From positions 1 through 36,353 of the forward strand of contig JAEEQX010000012.1 of NCBI GenBank assembly GCA_016285575.1: DNA of 36,353 nt, written 5' to 3'. Source of the DNA: Lachnospiraceae bacterium (lineage in GTDB: Bacteria; Bacillota; Clostridia; Lachnospirales; Lachnospiraceae). The notes below the pieces were generated by a model, which saw only the letters and a program-made list of their open reading frames with translations, made no database searches and was not told the DNA's origin. Below, piece after piece: positions 1 through 8,083 of the stretch (positions are counted from its first letter, which is position 1; the number at the start of each line of letters is the position of its first letter). The position numbers and the translations under genes are program-made.

Positions 1-1
1 C

Positions 2-304
2 ACATTCTTCAGACTTCAGTCAACAGCTGATGCTAAGATCAGAGCATATCTTGCAGAAGGTGAAGTACTTCCCGTTGCAACCAAGTCATTCGGTGGTATC
101 GGTGTATTCGCTATCAAGGAAATGGGACGTTTCTATCGTCACGTGCTTATTGAGAAGAACTATCCTCACCATGGTGCCGTTACATTCGGTCATCACGGCA
201 AGGCACTCTACGAAGTATTCAAGTACATCGGAGTACCCATCGAGGACATCAACTACAATCAGCCCGCATCACTTCCTTATCCTACAGAGAATCCTTTCAA
301 GTAA
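2..304 (+). CDS. L-fucose isomerase-like protein, C-terminal part (5' truncated)
   Basis: An open frame enters from the left edge and runs 100 codons to a TAA at 302-304. The visible tail contains GGIGVFAIKEMGRFYRHV and the His-rich segment PHHGAVTFGHHGKALYEV. These resemble the C-terminal domain of the fucose/arabinose isomerase family as found in clostridia, enzymes that interconvert L-fucose and L-fuculose in the cytoplasm. The substrate-binding and metal-site regions lie outside the window, so the call rests on this tail from family memory and the sugar specificity is uncertain. A strong terminator follows, and the sugar-sensing and uptake genes downstream fit a carbohydrate-use neighbourhood. 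Confidence 0.55.
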   Translation, partial: TFFRLQSTADAKIRAYLAEGEVLPVATKSFGGIGVFAIKEMGRFYRHVLIEKNYPHHGAVTFGHHGKALYEVFKYIGVPIEDINYNQPASLPYPTENPFK

Positions 305-327
305 GATAAAAAAGTATAATTATCAAA

Positions 328-361
328 AGGCTTTCGTACTTCGGTACGGAAGCCTTTTTTA
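328..361 (+). terminator. Rho-independent terminator after the isomerase gene
   Basis: A 12-bp stem (328-339 with 344-355, one G-T wobble) is closed by a TTCG tetraloop at 340-343 and followed by a T run. This is a textbook intrinsic terminator separating the isomerase gene from the sensor kinase gene. Confidence 0.93.
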
Positions 362-392
362 CGACTCATAAATGTGCTAAAATATAGAGGTT

Positions 393-2183
393 ATGAGAAA
401 ATTATTTCGCAAGTTGAGAAAACCTTTTGAATATGTTCTCAATAACATGAGATTCAAGTACAAGTTCTTTGTGCTGTATTTTTTATGTGTTATTACACCT
501 CTCGTATTAACAGACTCCATCATAGTCAAGGCCGTATTCGATCAGGAGAGAGCGTCCCTCGAATACGATATGGAATACGTTGCGAGAATGTATGAAAACT
601 ATCTTGAGAATATGATTAATACGGATATCACGCTTGCAGATACCGTAAATGGAAATAAAAAGATTAACAACCTTGCTGAAAAGCAATTCAAAAACGGATA
701 CGAGTATTATTCGGAATACTTTGATTTAATTACAGACTCATTTCTTGAGACAGCATCCGGTCTTAACAGAAACAGTATTGTAGTTTATGCCGACAACGAT
801 ACTATCATAGACAGTGAATTCCTAAAAGACTTATCAAAAGAGTATACAACCAAGTGGTATACGGATTTTATCGATAGTAAGAGAAAAGATTATTTCGCTG
901 CTTACTATGATGATACCAATGCCAAGAATATGATTACGGCCAGAAAAATCTACTATATAAAAAGACTCGAAAATCATCCTAGCGAGACGGCCAAGATTGT
1001 AGTCATAGGACATGATGCTTCGGATCTTCAAAAAGACTTCGATGCGCTTCATGCCAGTTACCCCGTATATGTCACCATGAATGATTATGTATTATATGCG
1101 TCTCACAATCACGCATTGATTAATACCAAGGATGTTCATATCGGACCCAAGCAGAGCATAACCAAGACCATAGATATTACTGGCAATGAGCTAAATATCA
1201 TAGTTGTTAATGAAAAGCCTCTTATTTCAAGAGTTATTAAAAAGAACACAGGAATCCTTTTCCTTTTGCTTTTCATTACAATCATTATTCCGCCCATTGT
1301 TCTTAAGACTATCGAGCATACAATCGTAAAAAGAATCAGCAAGCTTGAGAGTGCATTCGGTAACGAGAATACCAATACATTTACAGCAATTAAGGATATC
1401 GAGGGAAGCGATGAGATAGCATTCCTTATGCGTAAGTATAATAAGATGGTTGAGATTACCAACGAACTTATTACCACAGTATATAAGGATAAGATTAAGG
1501 AGCAGGAGACTGATATTGCAAGACAAAAGGCAGAACTCTTAGCTCTTCAGAGTCAGATTAATCCTCACTTCATGTTCAATGCTCTTGAGAGTATTCGTAT
1601 GCACTCACTCCTTAAGGGAGAGACCGAGACTGCAACCATGGTTGATAAGCTAGCCGTAATGGAGAGACAAAATGTTGAGTGGGGAAAAGACTACGTATCG
1701 GTTAAGACTGAGATAGAGTCAATCGAAGCGTATCTTGCACTCCAAAGCTATCGTTTCGGCGACAGATTATCTTTTGACATAGATGTTGAAAAAGAATGTG
1801 AATCCTACTTGGTTCCTAAGCTTACAATAGTTACTTTTGTAGAGAATGCCTGCGTACATGGAATTGAATCCAAGGCTTCTCAGGGCTGGATATTTGTTCG
1901 AGTATATAAGGGTAAAGATGAACTCGTTATCGAAGTCGAAGATACCGGCGAAGGAATGAGTGAGGAAAAAGTTAAAGAGATGCTTGATGATATCAATAAT
2001 GTTACGATTGATGTTATCAAGGAAAAGAAACATGTGGGCATGCTTAACGCATGTTTGAGACTTAAGATGTTAACCGATAATGCGGTTAAATTTGACATAG
2101 AGAGTGAGCAAGGTGTCGGATTAAGTGTTATAATAAGGATACCTTTTAATAAACTTAAAAAGTCTTTGGGAGAGCTTAACTAA
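393..2183 (+). CDS. LytS/YesM-family sensor histidine kinase
   Basis: A 596-residue membrane histidine kinase that senses an extracellular cue and phosphorylates the adjacent response regulator. Membrane segments lie near residues 23-45 and 284-305 and flank an extracellular sensor region of about 240 residues, probably Cache-like by size. A HAMP-like linker follows (about 305-360). The kinase core is of the His_kinase type: the motif NPHFMFNALE carries the presumed phospho-acceptor H392. The ATPase domain shows N485 in FVENACVHG and a DTGEGMS G-box. The ATG is preceded by a modest TAGAGG. The stop overlaps the regulator start (TAATG), so the two are translationally coupled. Kinases of this class commonly sit next to sugar ABC importers, as here. 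The ligand is not predictable. Confidence 0.93.
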   Translation: MRKLFRKLRKPFEYVLNNMRFKYKFFVLYFLCVITPLVLTDSIIVKAVFDQERASLEYDMEYVARMYENYLENMINTDITLADTVNGNKKINNLAEKQFKNGYEYYSEYFDLITDSFLETASGLNRNSIVVYADNDTIIDSEFLKDLSKEYTTKWYTDFIDSKRKDYFAAYYDDTNAKNMITARKIYYIKRLENHPSETAKIVVIGHDASDLQKDFDALHASYPVYVTMNDYVLYASHNHALINTKDVHIGPKQSITKTIDITGNELNIIVVNEKPLISRVIKKNTGILFLLLFITIIIPPIVLKTIEHTIVKRISKLESAFGNENTNTFTAIKDIEGSDEIAFLMRKYNKMVEITNELITTVYKDKIKEQETDIARQKAELLALQSQINPHFMFNALESIRMHSLLKGETETATMVDKLAVMERQNVEWGKDYVSVKTEIESIEAYLALQSYRFGDRLSFDIDVEKECESYLVPKLTIVTFVENACVHGIESKASQGWIFVRVYKGKDELVIEVEDTGEGMSEEKVKEMLDDINNVTIDVIKEKKHVGMLNACLRLKMLTDNAVKFDIESEQGVGLSVIIRIPFNKLKKSLGELN

Positions 2184-3775
2184 TGCTTAAAGTGTTACTT
2201 GTAGATGACGAACCCTTCATACTTCAAGGGTTACAGATTCTGGTTGATTGGGAAAAAGAAGGATATGAGATAGTAGCTGCACTTTCCAACGGAAAAGAGG
2301 CGCTCGATTTTCTTCGTGCTCACGAAGTGGATCTCATCATATCCGATATTCAGATGCCTGTAATGACTGGCCTCGAACTTTTAGAGACAATCCAAAAAGA
2401 AAAAATATCCAATGCGAGATTTGCCATACTCACAGGTTATGATGATTTTTCTTACGCACAAAGAGCACTTAAGTATAACAGTATGGATTACATTCTTAAG
2501 CCTGTTCAGAAAAAAGACATCCTGGCACTTTTAAGAAATGTATCTAGTCTTGATAAAGAGGTTAAGGAAAAAGAAGAAGACCGTCAAAAGATGGAGGATG
2601 CGTATCTTGCGCGTAATGTCATAGCACTTATCAAGGGTAAGTACGATGACAATAACCTCGATTATGTTAAGACACATATGCAGCTTTCGGGCGGTATCAG
2701 ATATGTGGATATAGAATTAATCGGCGAGTTGAGAGAATCGGATGAAGACGATTATGACATGAGAGGCCTTCAACATCAGCTCTTCAATGCCTGCAGAGAA
2801 GTACAAAAAGAAAACGTCAATCATTTTGTTTTTGATGTATCATATGATGAATCAAGTTACGACATAGGCTTCATATATTGTGACAACATGGCTACCAGAA
2901 ACGATATGACGGATCTTGAGTTTTTGGAAAGCATGACTAAAAAAATCGAGTCAATCATCTTTAAGAGCATCCGTATGATTTGCGGTAAAAAGGTGAACGA
3001 TGTTTCTCAGATTGCCAAGTCATACAGCTCATGCCGTATGCTTAATTCCATCAAGGGCTTCCATAATGAAAAGAAAGTATACATTTACGAGGACGAAGTA
3101 CAGATTGAGCAAAAGAGTGCGTACCTTTGTAAGAAGAGCCTCGATGAATGTATTGCAGCCATAGAGAAAAACGAGAAGGAACAGATAGAAAAGAGCGTGG
3201 AAAAACTCTACGACGAGATGTACAATACGGGCGATAATTATAACCTCGTTAATCTTAACATCAACTATCTTTTGTTCCAGCTTATTCACTTGGCAACCGA
3301 GCAGGATGACAATGTCAACCAGGAAGAGGTCATCCAGTACATATCAGAGAATTCCTTCGAAGAGACTCTTACCAGAGGTAGCAGCCAGCACCTTAAGAAC
3401 TTCGCACTCCAGTATGCGGACTATCTCATGAGCCTTAGAAAGAACGTATCGCGAGGTATTTTATCCAATATCGAAAAAGATATTAACGAGCATTATGCAG
3501 AGAATATCAGTCTTCGAAATCTCGGTGAAAAATATTACATGAACAGTTCGTACCTCGGACAGGTATTCAGGAAAAAATACAATATATCGTTTAAGGATTA
3601 CCTGACAAACATTAGAATCAATGAAGCAGCCAAGCAGCTTATAATGACGGATAAAAAGATTAACCAGATATCGGAAGAAGTCGGTTATATGGACTGTGAT
3701 TACTTCATCAGAAAATTCATTGAGATCAAGGGATGTACCCCTTCAAAGTATAGAAAAAACAATGCTGTGACCTAG
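2183..3775 (+). CDS. YesN-type response regulator, REC plus AraC-family DNA-binding domain
   Basis: A 530-residue transcription regulator. The N-terminal receiver domain (about 1-120) shows the acidic pair D8/D9, phospho-acceptor D55 in ISDIQMP, T84 and K106 in ILKPVQK. A long middle region (about 125-425) has no motif I recognise, as is usual in this family. The C-terminal AraC-type double helix-turn-helix (about 430-525) includes YLGQVFRKKYNISFKDYL and ends GCTPSKYRK. It starts inside the stop codon of the kinase gene, forming a two-gene operon closed by the hairpin at 3803-3848. The likely target is the sugar transporter operon immediately downstream, where direct repeats precede the promoter; that link is inference. 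Confidence 0.93.
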   Translation: MLKVLLVDDEPFILQGLQILVDWEKEGYEIVAALSNGKEALDFLRAHEVDLIISDIQMPVMTGLELLETIQKEKISNARFAILTGYDDFSYAQRALKYNSMDYILKPVQKKDILALLRNVSSLDKEVKEKEEDRQKMEDAYLARNVIALIKGKYDDNNLDYVKTHMQLSGGIRYVDIELIGELRESDEDDYDMRGLQHQLFNACREVQKENVNHFVFDVSYDESSYDIGFIYCDNMATRNDMTDLEFLESMTKKIESIIFKSIRMICGKKVNDVSQIAKSYSSCRMLNSIKGFHNEKKVYIYEDEVQIEQKSAYLCKKSLDECIAAIEKNEKEQIEKSVEKLYDEMYNTGDNYNLVNLNINYLLFQLIHLATEQDDNVNQEEVIQYISENSFEETLTRGSSQHLKNFALQYADYLMSLRKNVSRGILSNIEKDINEHYAENISLRNLGEKYYMNSSYLGQVFRKKYNISFKDYLTNIRINEAAKQLIMTDKKINQISEEVGYMDCDYFIRKFIEIKGCTPSKYRKNNAVT

Positions 3776-3802
3776 GAGATTAATGGCCACAATATATAGT
3801 AA

Positions 3803-3852
3803 AACCCTATAAAATACAGGAAAAATGCAACCTATATTTTATAGGGTTTTTT
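3803..3852 (+). terminator. Terminator of the kinase/regulator operon
   Basis: An 18-bp near-perfect stem (3803-3820 with 3831-3848, one C/A mismatch) with a 10-nt loop is followed by a run of T. The stem is AT-rich apart from the CCC/GGG block. Its 3' arm contains the sequence that is repeated directly upstream of the next promoter, so the element may double as a regulator site. Confidence 0.85.
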
Positions 3853-3870
3853 ATTGCACTTTATAGGGTT
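3838..3870 (+). promoter_or_regulatory. Direct repeats upstream of the transporter promoter, candidate AraC-type regulator site
   Basis: The 11-mer TTTATAGGGTT occurs at 3838-3848 and again at 3860-3870, exactly 22 bp apart (about two helical turns) on the same strand. The second copy abuts the -35 element. AraC-family regulators typically contact two direct half-sites spaced this way next to -35. Assigning the site to the upstream YesN-type regulator is inference. Confidence 0.55.
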
Positions 3871-3897
3871 AAAAACGAAGTATGCAGAAACTATAAT
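3869..3897 (+). promoter_or_regulatory. Sigma-A-type promoter of the sugar ABC transporter operon
   Basis: TTAAAA (3869-3874), a 17-bp spacer and a perfect TATAAT (3892-3897) lie about 50 bp upstream of the solute-binding protein start. The -35 is imperfect, which would suit activator dependence. Confidence 0.65.
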
Positions 3898-3946
3898 GAA
3901 AATACAATCAGCCGCAAAGGCGGCGAGTTTTATAGGAGGTAAATAA

Positions 3947-5644
3947 ATGAATAGCAAGAAATTCATTGCACTGGGCGCTTTAAGTATGCTTGGTGCTGCA
4001 GCATTGGTAGGCTGTGACAAGAAGAGCAAGTATACCGAGTTCACAATGTTCTCCGCTATGGAAGGCTCTGAGCTTAACCCTGATAATGATATCCAGAATA
4101 TCATTGCAGAGAAGACAGGTGTAAGAGTTAAGGAGACATGGCTTACAGGTCAGACAGCTGAAGAAGCAGTTGGTTCAATCATCGCTTCAGGTAAGCTTCC
4201 TGATTTCATCGATGGTGGTAACGGTATGACACAGCTCTACGCAGGTGGTTACCTTGTAGCTTGGGATCCCTATCTTGAGAAGTATCCCAACTTAAAGGAA
4301 ATGTACACTGATGCAGAGTGGGAGAACTTCCGTCAGTCAGATGGAAAGATTTACTGGGCAAACGTATTTAACAATACATACGGTGCACCCAAGGCTCCCG
4401 GACACAACGATGAAGCATTCTGGATTCAGGTTAGAGTTCTTGAGTGGGCAGGTTATCCTGAAATCAAGACACTTGACGAGTACTTCGATCTTATCGAAAG
4501 ATACTACAAAGAGAATCCTACATTTACAGATCCTACAGGCGCAGAAGTTCCTATCATTCCTTACACAGTACAGGCACAGGATTGGTTATACTTCGCACTT
4601 GAGAATCCCCCTCAGTTCCTCGACGGATATCCTAACGATGGTTCGGTTATCGTAGAGAGAGACACAGGAAAGGTTATCGACTACAATACAACAGATACAG
4701 CTAAGGCATACTTCAAGAAGATGAATGAAGAATACCAGAAGGGTATTGTTGATAAGGAATTCGCAACACAGAACCATGATCAGTATATCCAGAAGCTTTC
4801 CAAGGGACAGGTTCTCGGTATCTGCGATCAGAACTGGGACTTCAACTACGATGTTCAGCCCGCTCTTAAGACTGCTGGTCTTGACGAGTTAGGATGCGAA
4901 TATATTCCTCTTGGTCTTACAATCGATGGTAAGAGAGAGCAGAGATGGCATACATATGGTGATACACTTAACGCATCATCAGGTTGTGCTGTTACAACAA
5001 GCTGCAAGGATCCCGATAAGGCATTCAAGTTCTTAAGCGATATCCTTGAGCAGGAAATCCATGATCTTCGTTACTGGGGTGTTAAGGATGTTGACTACCT
5101 CGTAGACGAGAACGGTGTATACTACAGAACACAGGAAATGAGAGACAAGCAGAACGATACAGCTTACAAGGCATCTCATATGTGTCAGTACTCATACATG
5201 CCTCAGTGGCTTGGAACAAGCCGTGACGGTATCAACGCAATGCAGCCTCAGGAGCAGCCTATTGAGTTCCGTGCTTCATTCTCTAAGCCTCTTGCAACAT
5301 GCTTTGATAAGTACGGTGCAGAAGGATATCCCGATTTAATCGGTTCAGTTATTGAAGAGAATACTGCATGGTTCCCTATGTGGTCATACTCTAATGAGCT
5401 TAAGCCCGCATATCCCGAAGATGCAGCAGACGGAAGCCACAAAGCCGGCGACGTATGGCCTGCAGGTGTAGCTTGGGAGAACATGGGCAAGTGTAAGCAT
5501 GAATGGCTTCCTAAGTTGGTTATGTCAGAAGACTTCGATGCAGATTGGGAAGCATACATGGCTGACTACAAGAAGTGCAAGCCTGAAGATTTCTTAAATG
5601 AAATGCAGGAAGTTGTTTACCAGAGAATCGAAGCAGCTAAATAA
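3947..5644 (+). CDS. LplA-type extracellular solute-binding lipoprotein of a carbohydrate ABC importer
   Basis: A 565-residue lipoprotein that captures a sugar or oligosaccharide outside the cell for import. The signal peptide ends in the lipobox LVGC with lipidated C23. The mature part has the family-1 solute-binding look, including KTGVRVKETWLTG near the N-terminus and YLEKYPNLKEMY. At about 540 mature residues it matches the large LplA-like binding proteins of clostridia rather than the smaller MalE type. A strong AGGAGG sits 8 nt upstream of the ATG. The gene is first in an operon with two permease genes. A hairpin after its stop probably raises the level of this protein over the permeases. 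The substrate cannot be read from the sequence. Confidence 0.92.
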   Translation: MNSKKFIALGALSMLGAAALVGCDKKSKYTEFTMFSAMEGSELNPDNDIQNIIAEKTGVRVKETWLTGQTAEEAVGSIIASGKLPDFIDGGNGMTQLYAGGYLVAWDPYLEKYPNLKEMYTDAEWENFRQSDGKIYWANVFNNTYGAPKAPGHNDEAFWIQVRVLEWAGYPEIKTLDEYFDLIERYYKENPTFTDPTGAEVPIIPYTVQAQDWLYFALENPPQFLDGYPNDGSVIVERDTGKVIDYNTTDTAKAYFKKMNEEYQKGIVDKEFATQNHDQYIQKLSKGQVLGICDQNWDFNYDVQPALKTAGLDELGCEYIPLGLTIDGKREQRWHTYGDTLNASSGCAVTTSCKDPDKAFKFLSDILEQEIHDLRYWGVKDVDYLVDENGVYYRTQEMRDKQNDTAYKASHMCQYSYMPQWLGTSRDGINAMQPQEQPIEFRASFSKPLATCFDKYGAEGYPDLIGSVIEENTAWFPMWSYSNELKPAYPEDAADGSHKAGDVWPAGVAWENMGKCKHEWLPKLVMSEDFDADWEAYMADYKKCKPEDFLNEMQEVVYQRIEAAK

Positions 5645-5674
5645 TCGATACTTGTAAACATATATTAATTAACG

Positions 5675-5713
5675 AATGGCAACCATGGTTGTTTGGCCGT
5701 GGTTGCCATTTTA
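5675..5713 (+). terminator. Intercistronic hairpin between binding protein and permease genes
   Basis: A 14-bp stem (5675-5688 with 5697-5710, one G-T wobble) with an 8-nt loop is followed by only four T residues. It is likely a partial terminator or an RNA 3'-end protector that keeps binding-protein mRNA in excess, as is common in sugar ABC operons. Confidence 0.7.
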
Positions 5714-5735
5714 AGAGAAAAGGAGGTTTTTTCTG

Positions 5736-6881
5736 ATGGCAGACGACATGAATCAGGATGTCAATGTTGAGACTCAAAACGCAGAACCTGAAGTAATAGA
5801 GACTGTTACAGTAGAGCGTCAGAGTGCACCCAGCGCTATTAAAGTGCCGGTATCATTGGAAGAACAGGAAAAACTTAAAAAATTAGGCAAGAAAAAAATC
5901 TCTAAAGCAGAGTTAAAAAGACAGTCCGTATTGCTGATTCTCGGAGCTATATTCTTTGTATACGGAATTGTATTTTATTACCTTCCTCTTGCAGGTTGGT
6001 TTATGGCTTTCCAGCATTTCACAATGAAGAACGAATTCTTTGATTCATTCTTCCATTCAAGATTTGTAGGACTTGGAAAATTTTCATTCCTCTTTAGATT
6101 CGATCTTTTAAAAGAAGCATTCGATCAGACAGGAAATGTATTTGACGCTTTAGCTCAGTGGGTTGACGGAGCAATGTTTATCCGTACACTTAGAAATACC
6201 CTCGGCATGGGCGTATTAAACTTAGTTACTTCATTCGTGGCAGCAATTCTTTTTGCAATCCTCTTAAATGAAGTAAAGAATAAAATGGGAAAGAAACTCG
6301 TTCAGACCATTTCTTACTTACCTCACTTCCTTTCATGGATTATCGTTACAGGTATCCTTCGTGAGACCTTATCATCAACAGGTATAGTTAATGAAATGTT
6401 AAGAGCGCTTCATATAGTGGAAGACAGTTATAACTTCTTCCTCGAGCCGGCATTGTTCTGGCCGATAGTCGCAATTTCAAATGTTTGGAAGGAAACAGGT
6501 TGGAACGCAATCATCTATCTTGCAGCAATCACAGCTATCGATCCTTGTCTCTATGAGGCAGCTGAAATCGATGGTGCAGGCAGATTCAACAAGATCAGAT
6601 ATATCACTCTTCCCGGTATCGCACCTACAATCGTTATTCTCTTAGTTATGAATATTGGTAACGTGCTTAATGCCGGATTCGAAGTTCAGTACCTCTTACG
6701 TAATGGTGTTATTCAGAAGGTTGCAGAAACCGTCGACATCTACGTTCTTGAATGGGGTATTGGTAAGGGCGACTACTCGCTAGGTACTGCCGCGGGTATG
6801 TTCAAGAGTGCAGTTTCGATTATATTAATTATCATAGCCAATAAAGTAGCCAAAAAGTCCGGTCAATCCGGATTGTTCTAA
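5736..6881 (+). CDS. LplB-type sugar ABC transporter permease
   Basis: A 381-residue inner-membrane permease. A hydrophilic, acidic then basic cytoplasmic tail of about 65 residues precedes the first membrane segment (about 69-91). Binding-protein-dependent transport domain features follow, with the EAA loop EAAEIDGAGRFNKIRYITLP starting at E274; this loop docks the ATPase. The ATG follows AAGGAGG with 8 nt spacing. The next permease begins 11 nt after the stop, and the two presumably form a heterodimer. No ATP-binding subunit is encoded in the window, so a shared MsmX-like ATPase encoded elsewhere is expected from the known behaviour of this family. Confidence 0.93.
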   Translation: MADDMNQDVNVETQNAEPEVIETVTVERQSAPSAIKVPVSLEEQEKLKKLGKKKISKAELKRQSVLLILGAIFFVYGIVFYYLPLAGWFMAFQHFTMKNEFFDSFFHSRFVGLGKFSFLFRFDLLKEAFDQTGNVFDALAQWVDGAMFIRTLRNTLGMGVLNLVTSFVAAILFAILLNEVKNKMGKKLVQTISYLPHFLSWIIVTGILRETLSSTGIVNEMLRALHIVEDSYNFFLEPALFWPIVAISNVWKETGWNAIIYLAAITAIDPCLYEAAEIDGAGRFNKIRYITLPGIAPTIVILLVMNIGNVLNAGFEVQYLLRNGVIQKVAETVDIYVLEWGIGKGDYSLGTAAGMFKSAVSIILIIIANKVAKKSGQSGLF

Positions 6882-6892
6882 GGAGGGTAAAG

Positions 6893-7885
6893 ATGAGTAA
6901 GATAAATAAAGACGAAATTGCCCTTAACTATGGAGCAAATGGTAAAGAATTAACTCCTGAAGAAATTCAGAGATTAAAAAGATTGGCAAAAAAGAAGTCT
7001 CACAGACTTGATGCCGGCGGATGGATTTTCGTAATATGCAACACAATATTCCTTATTTTGTTCGCACTTGTTACACTCTATCCCGTTATTAACACTGTAG
7101 CTTATTCATTCAACGATGGACTTGATGCACTTCGAGGCAACATCTACATCTGGCCGAGAAAGTTCTCAGTAGAGAGTTACAAGACCGTATTTAATATGCA
7201 CGGTATTGTAGTAGGTGCCAGAGTTACAGTACTTCGTACATTAATCGGTACATTCACAGCACTTGTTGCTAACGCACTTTTAGCATTCGTAATAAGCCGT
7301 AAGAGATTCTTATTCAAATCAAGTCTCTCACTTTTCTGGGTTATTACAATGTATGTTAACGGCGGAATGGTTCCCGTCATGATCCTCTTTAAGTACTTAG
7401 GACTTCTCGGATCATTCTGGGTATACATCATCCCCGGTATGGTAAGTGCATTCAACGTAATGGTACTTCGTACATACATGCAGGATCTTCCGGACGAATT
7501 GGAAGAATCGGCACAGTTGGATGGTGCAGGATATATCACAATATTTGCAAGGATTATTTCTCCGCTTTGTAAACCCGTTTACGCTACCGTTGCTCTTTTC
7601 GTAGCAGTTGGTCAGTGGAACTCATGGTTCGATGCAATGCTTTATAATAGACTTAATCCTGAATATACAACACTTCAGTACGAGCTCATGAGATTGTTGA
7701 GTTCAGTATCCAAGCAGGGTGGTAACGTAGGATTGGCATCACAGGCAGCGCAGAGTACACAGGTTACGACAATCAGTGTTCGTTCTGCAGCATCTGTTGT
7801 TACAATGGTGCCCATCATCATCGTATATCCTTTCCTTCAGAGATACTTCGTTACCGGTCTTACAATCGGTGGCGTAAAAGGCTAA
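6893..7885 (+). CDS. YtcP/MalG-type sugar ABC transporter permease
   Basis: A 330-residue partner permease. After a short charged tail, a first membrane segment near residues 42-66 is followed by the conserved YSFNDGLDALRGNIYIWPR region and about five further membrane segments. The EAA loop reads EESAQLDGAGYITIFARI from about residue 204, and the protein ends in LTIGGVKG, typical of YtcP-like permeases. The start follows AAGGAGGG with 5 nt spacing. It is the last gene of the transporter operon; a terminator lies about 50 nt beyond the stop. Confidence 0.93.
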   Translation: MSKINKDEIALNYGANGKELTPEEIQRLKRLAKKKSHRLDAGGWIFVICNTIFLILFALVTLYPVINTVAYSFNDGLDALRGNIYIWPRKFSVESYKTVFNMHGIVVGARVTVLRTLIGTFTALVANALLAFVISRKRFLFKSSLSLFWVITMYVNGGMVPVMILFKYLGLLGSFWVYIIPGMVSAFNVMVLRTYMQDLPDELEESAQLDGAGYITIFARIISPLCKPVYATVALFVAVGQWNSWFDAMLYNRLNPEYTTLQYELMRLLSSVSKQGGNVGLASQAAQSTQVTTISVRSAASVVTMVPIIIVYPFLQRYFVTGLTIGGVKG

Positions 7886-7933
7886 GTTAAACCGAATTTT
7901 AAAAATACATGGGATTGCGAGAGCAACCCAAGC

Positions 7934-7973
7934 AAAACCCGCTTTATTCTCCCATGAAGCGGGTTTTGTCTTT
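7934..7973 (+). terminator. Terminator of the sugar transporter operon
   Basis: The stem AAAACCCGCTT (7934-7944) pairs with AAGCGGGTTTT (7957-7967) and a T-rich tail follows. A small hairpin (7911-7929, loop GAGA) lies just upstream. A competing pairing of CATGGGA (7908-7914) with TCCCATG (7950-7956) is possible. Confidence 0.85.
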
Positions 7974-7997
7974 CATAAAAGCTATTATTTGTTATGC

Positions 7998-8026
7998 TTG
8001 TTTGATACTTCCAAATCAAGTATAAT
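7998..8026 (+). promoter_or_regulatory. Promoter of the acyl-CoA synthetase gene
   Basis: TTGTTT (7998-8003), a 17-bp spacer and a perfect TATAAT (8021-8026) lie 58 bp upstream of the ATG. A short inverted repeat GAGTGA/TCACTC (8039-8054) sits just after the predicted transcription start; whether it is an operator is unknown. Confidence 0.6.
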
Positions 8027-8083
8027 TATGTTTAGCGCGAGTGATATTTCACTCATTAATTCTCTAATTGGAGGACGGATAAA

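Noticed and set aside
378..383. TAAAAT as a -10 for the sensor kinase gene
   Set aside because: The matching -35 would be the terminator T run, and transcription would begin at the ATG, after the ribosome binding site.
8039..8054. Inverted repeat GAGTGA/TCACTC after the acyl-CoA synthetase promoter as an operator
   Set aside because: Only six base pairs with a 4-nt centre and no regulator to connect it to; noted in the promoter entry only.
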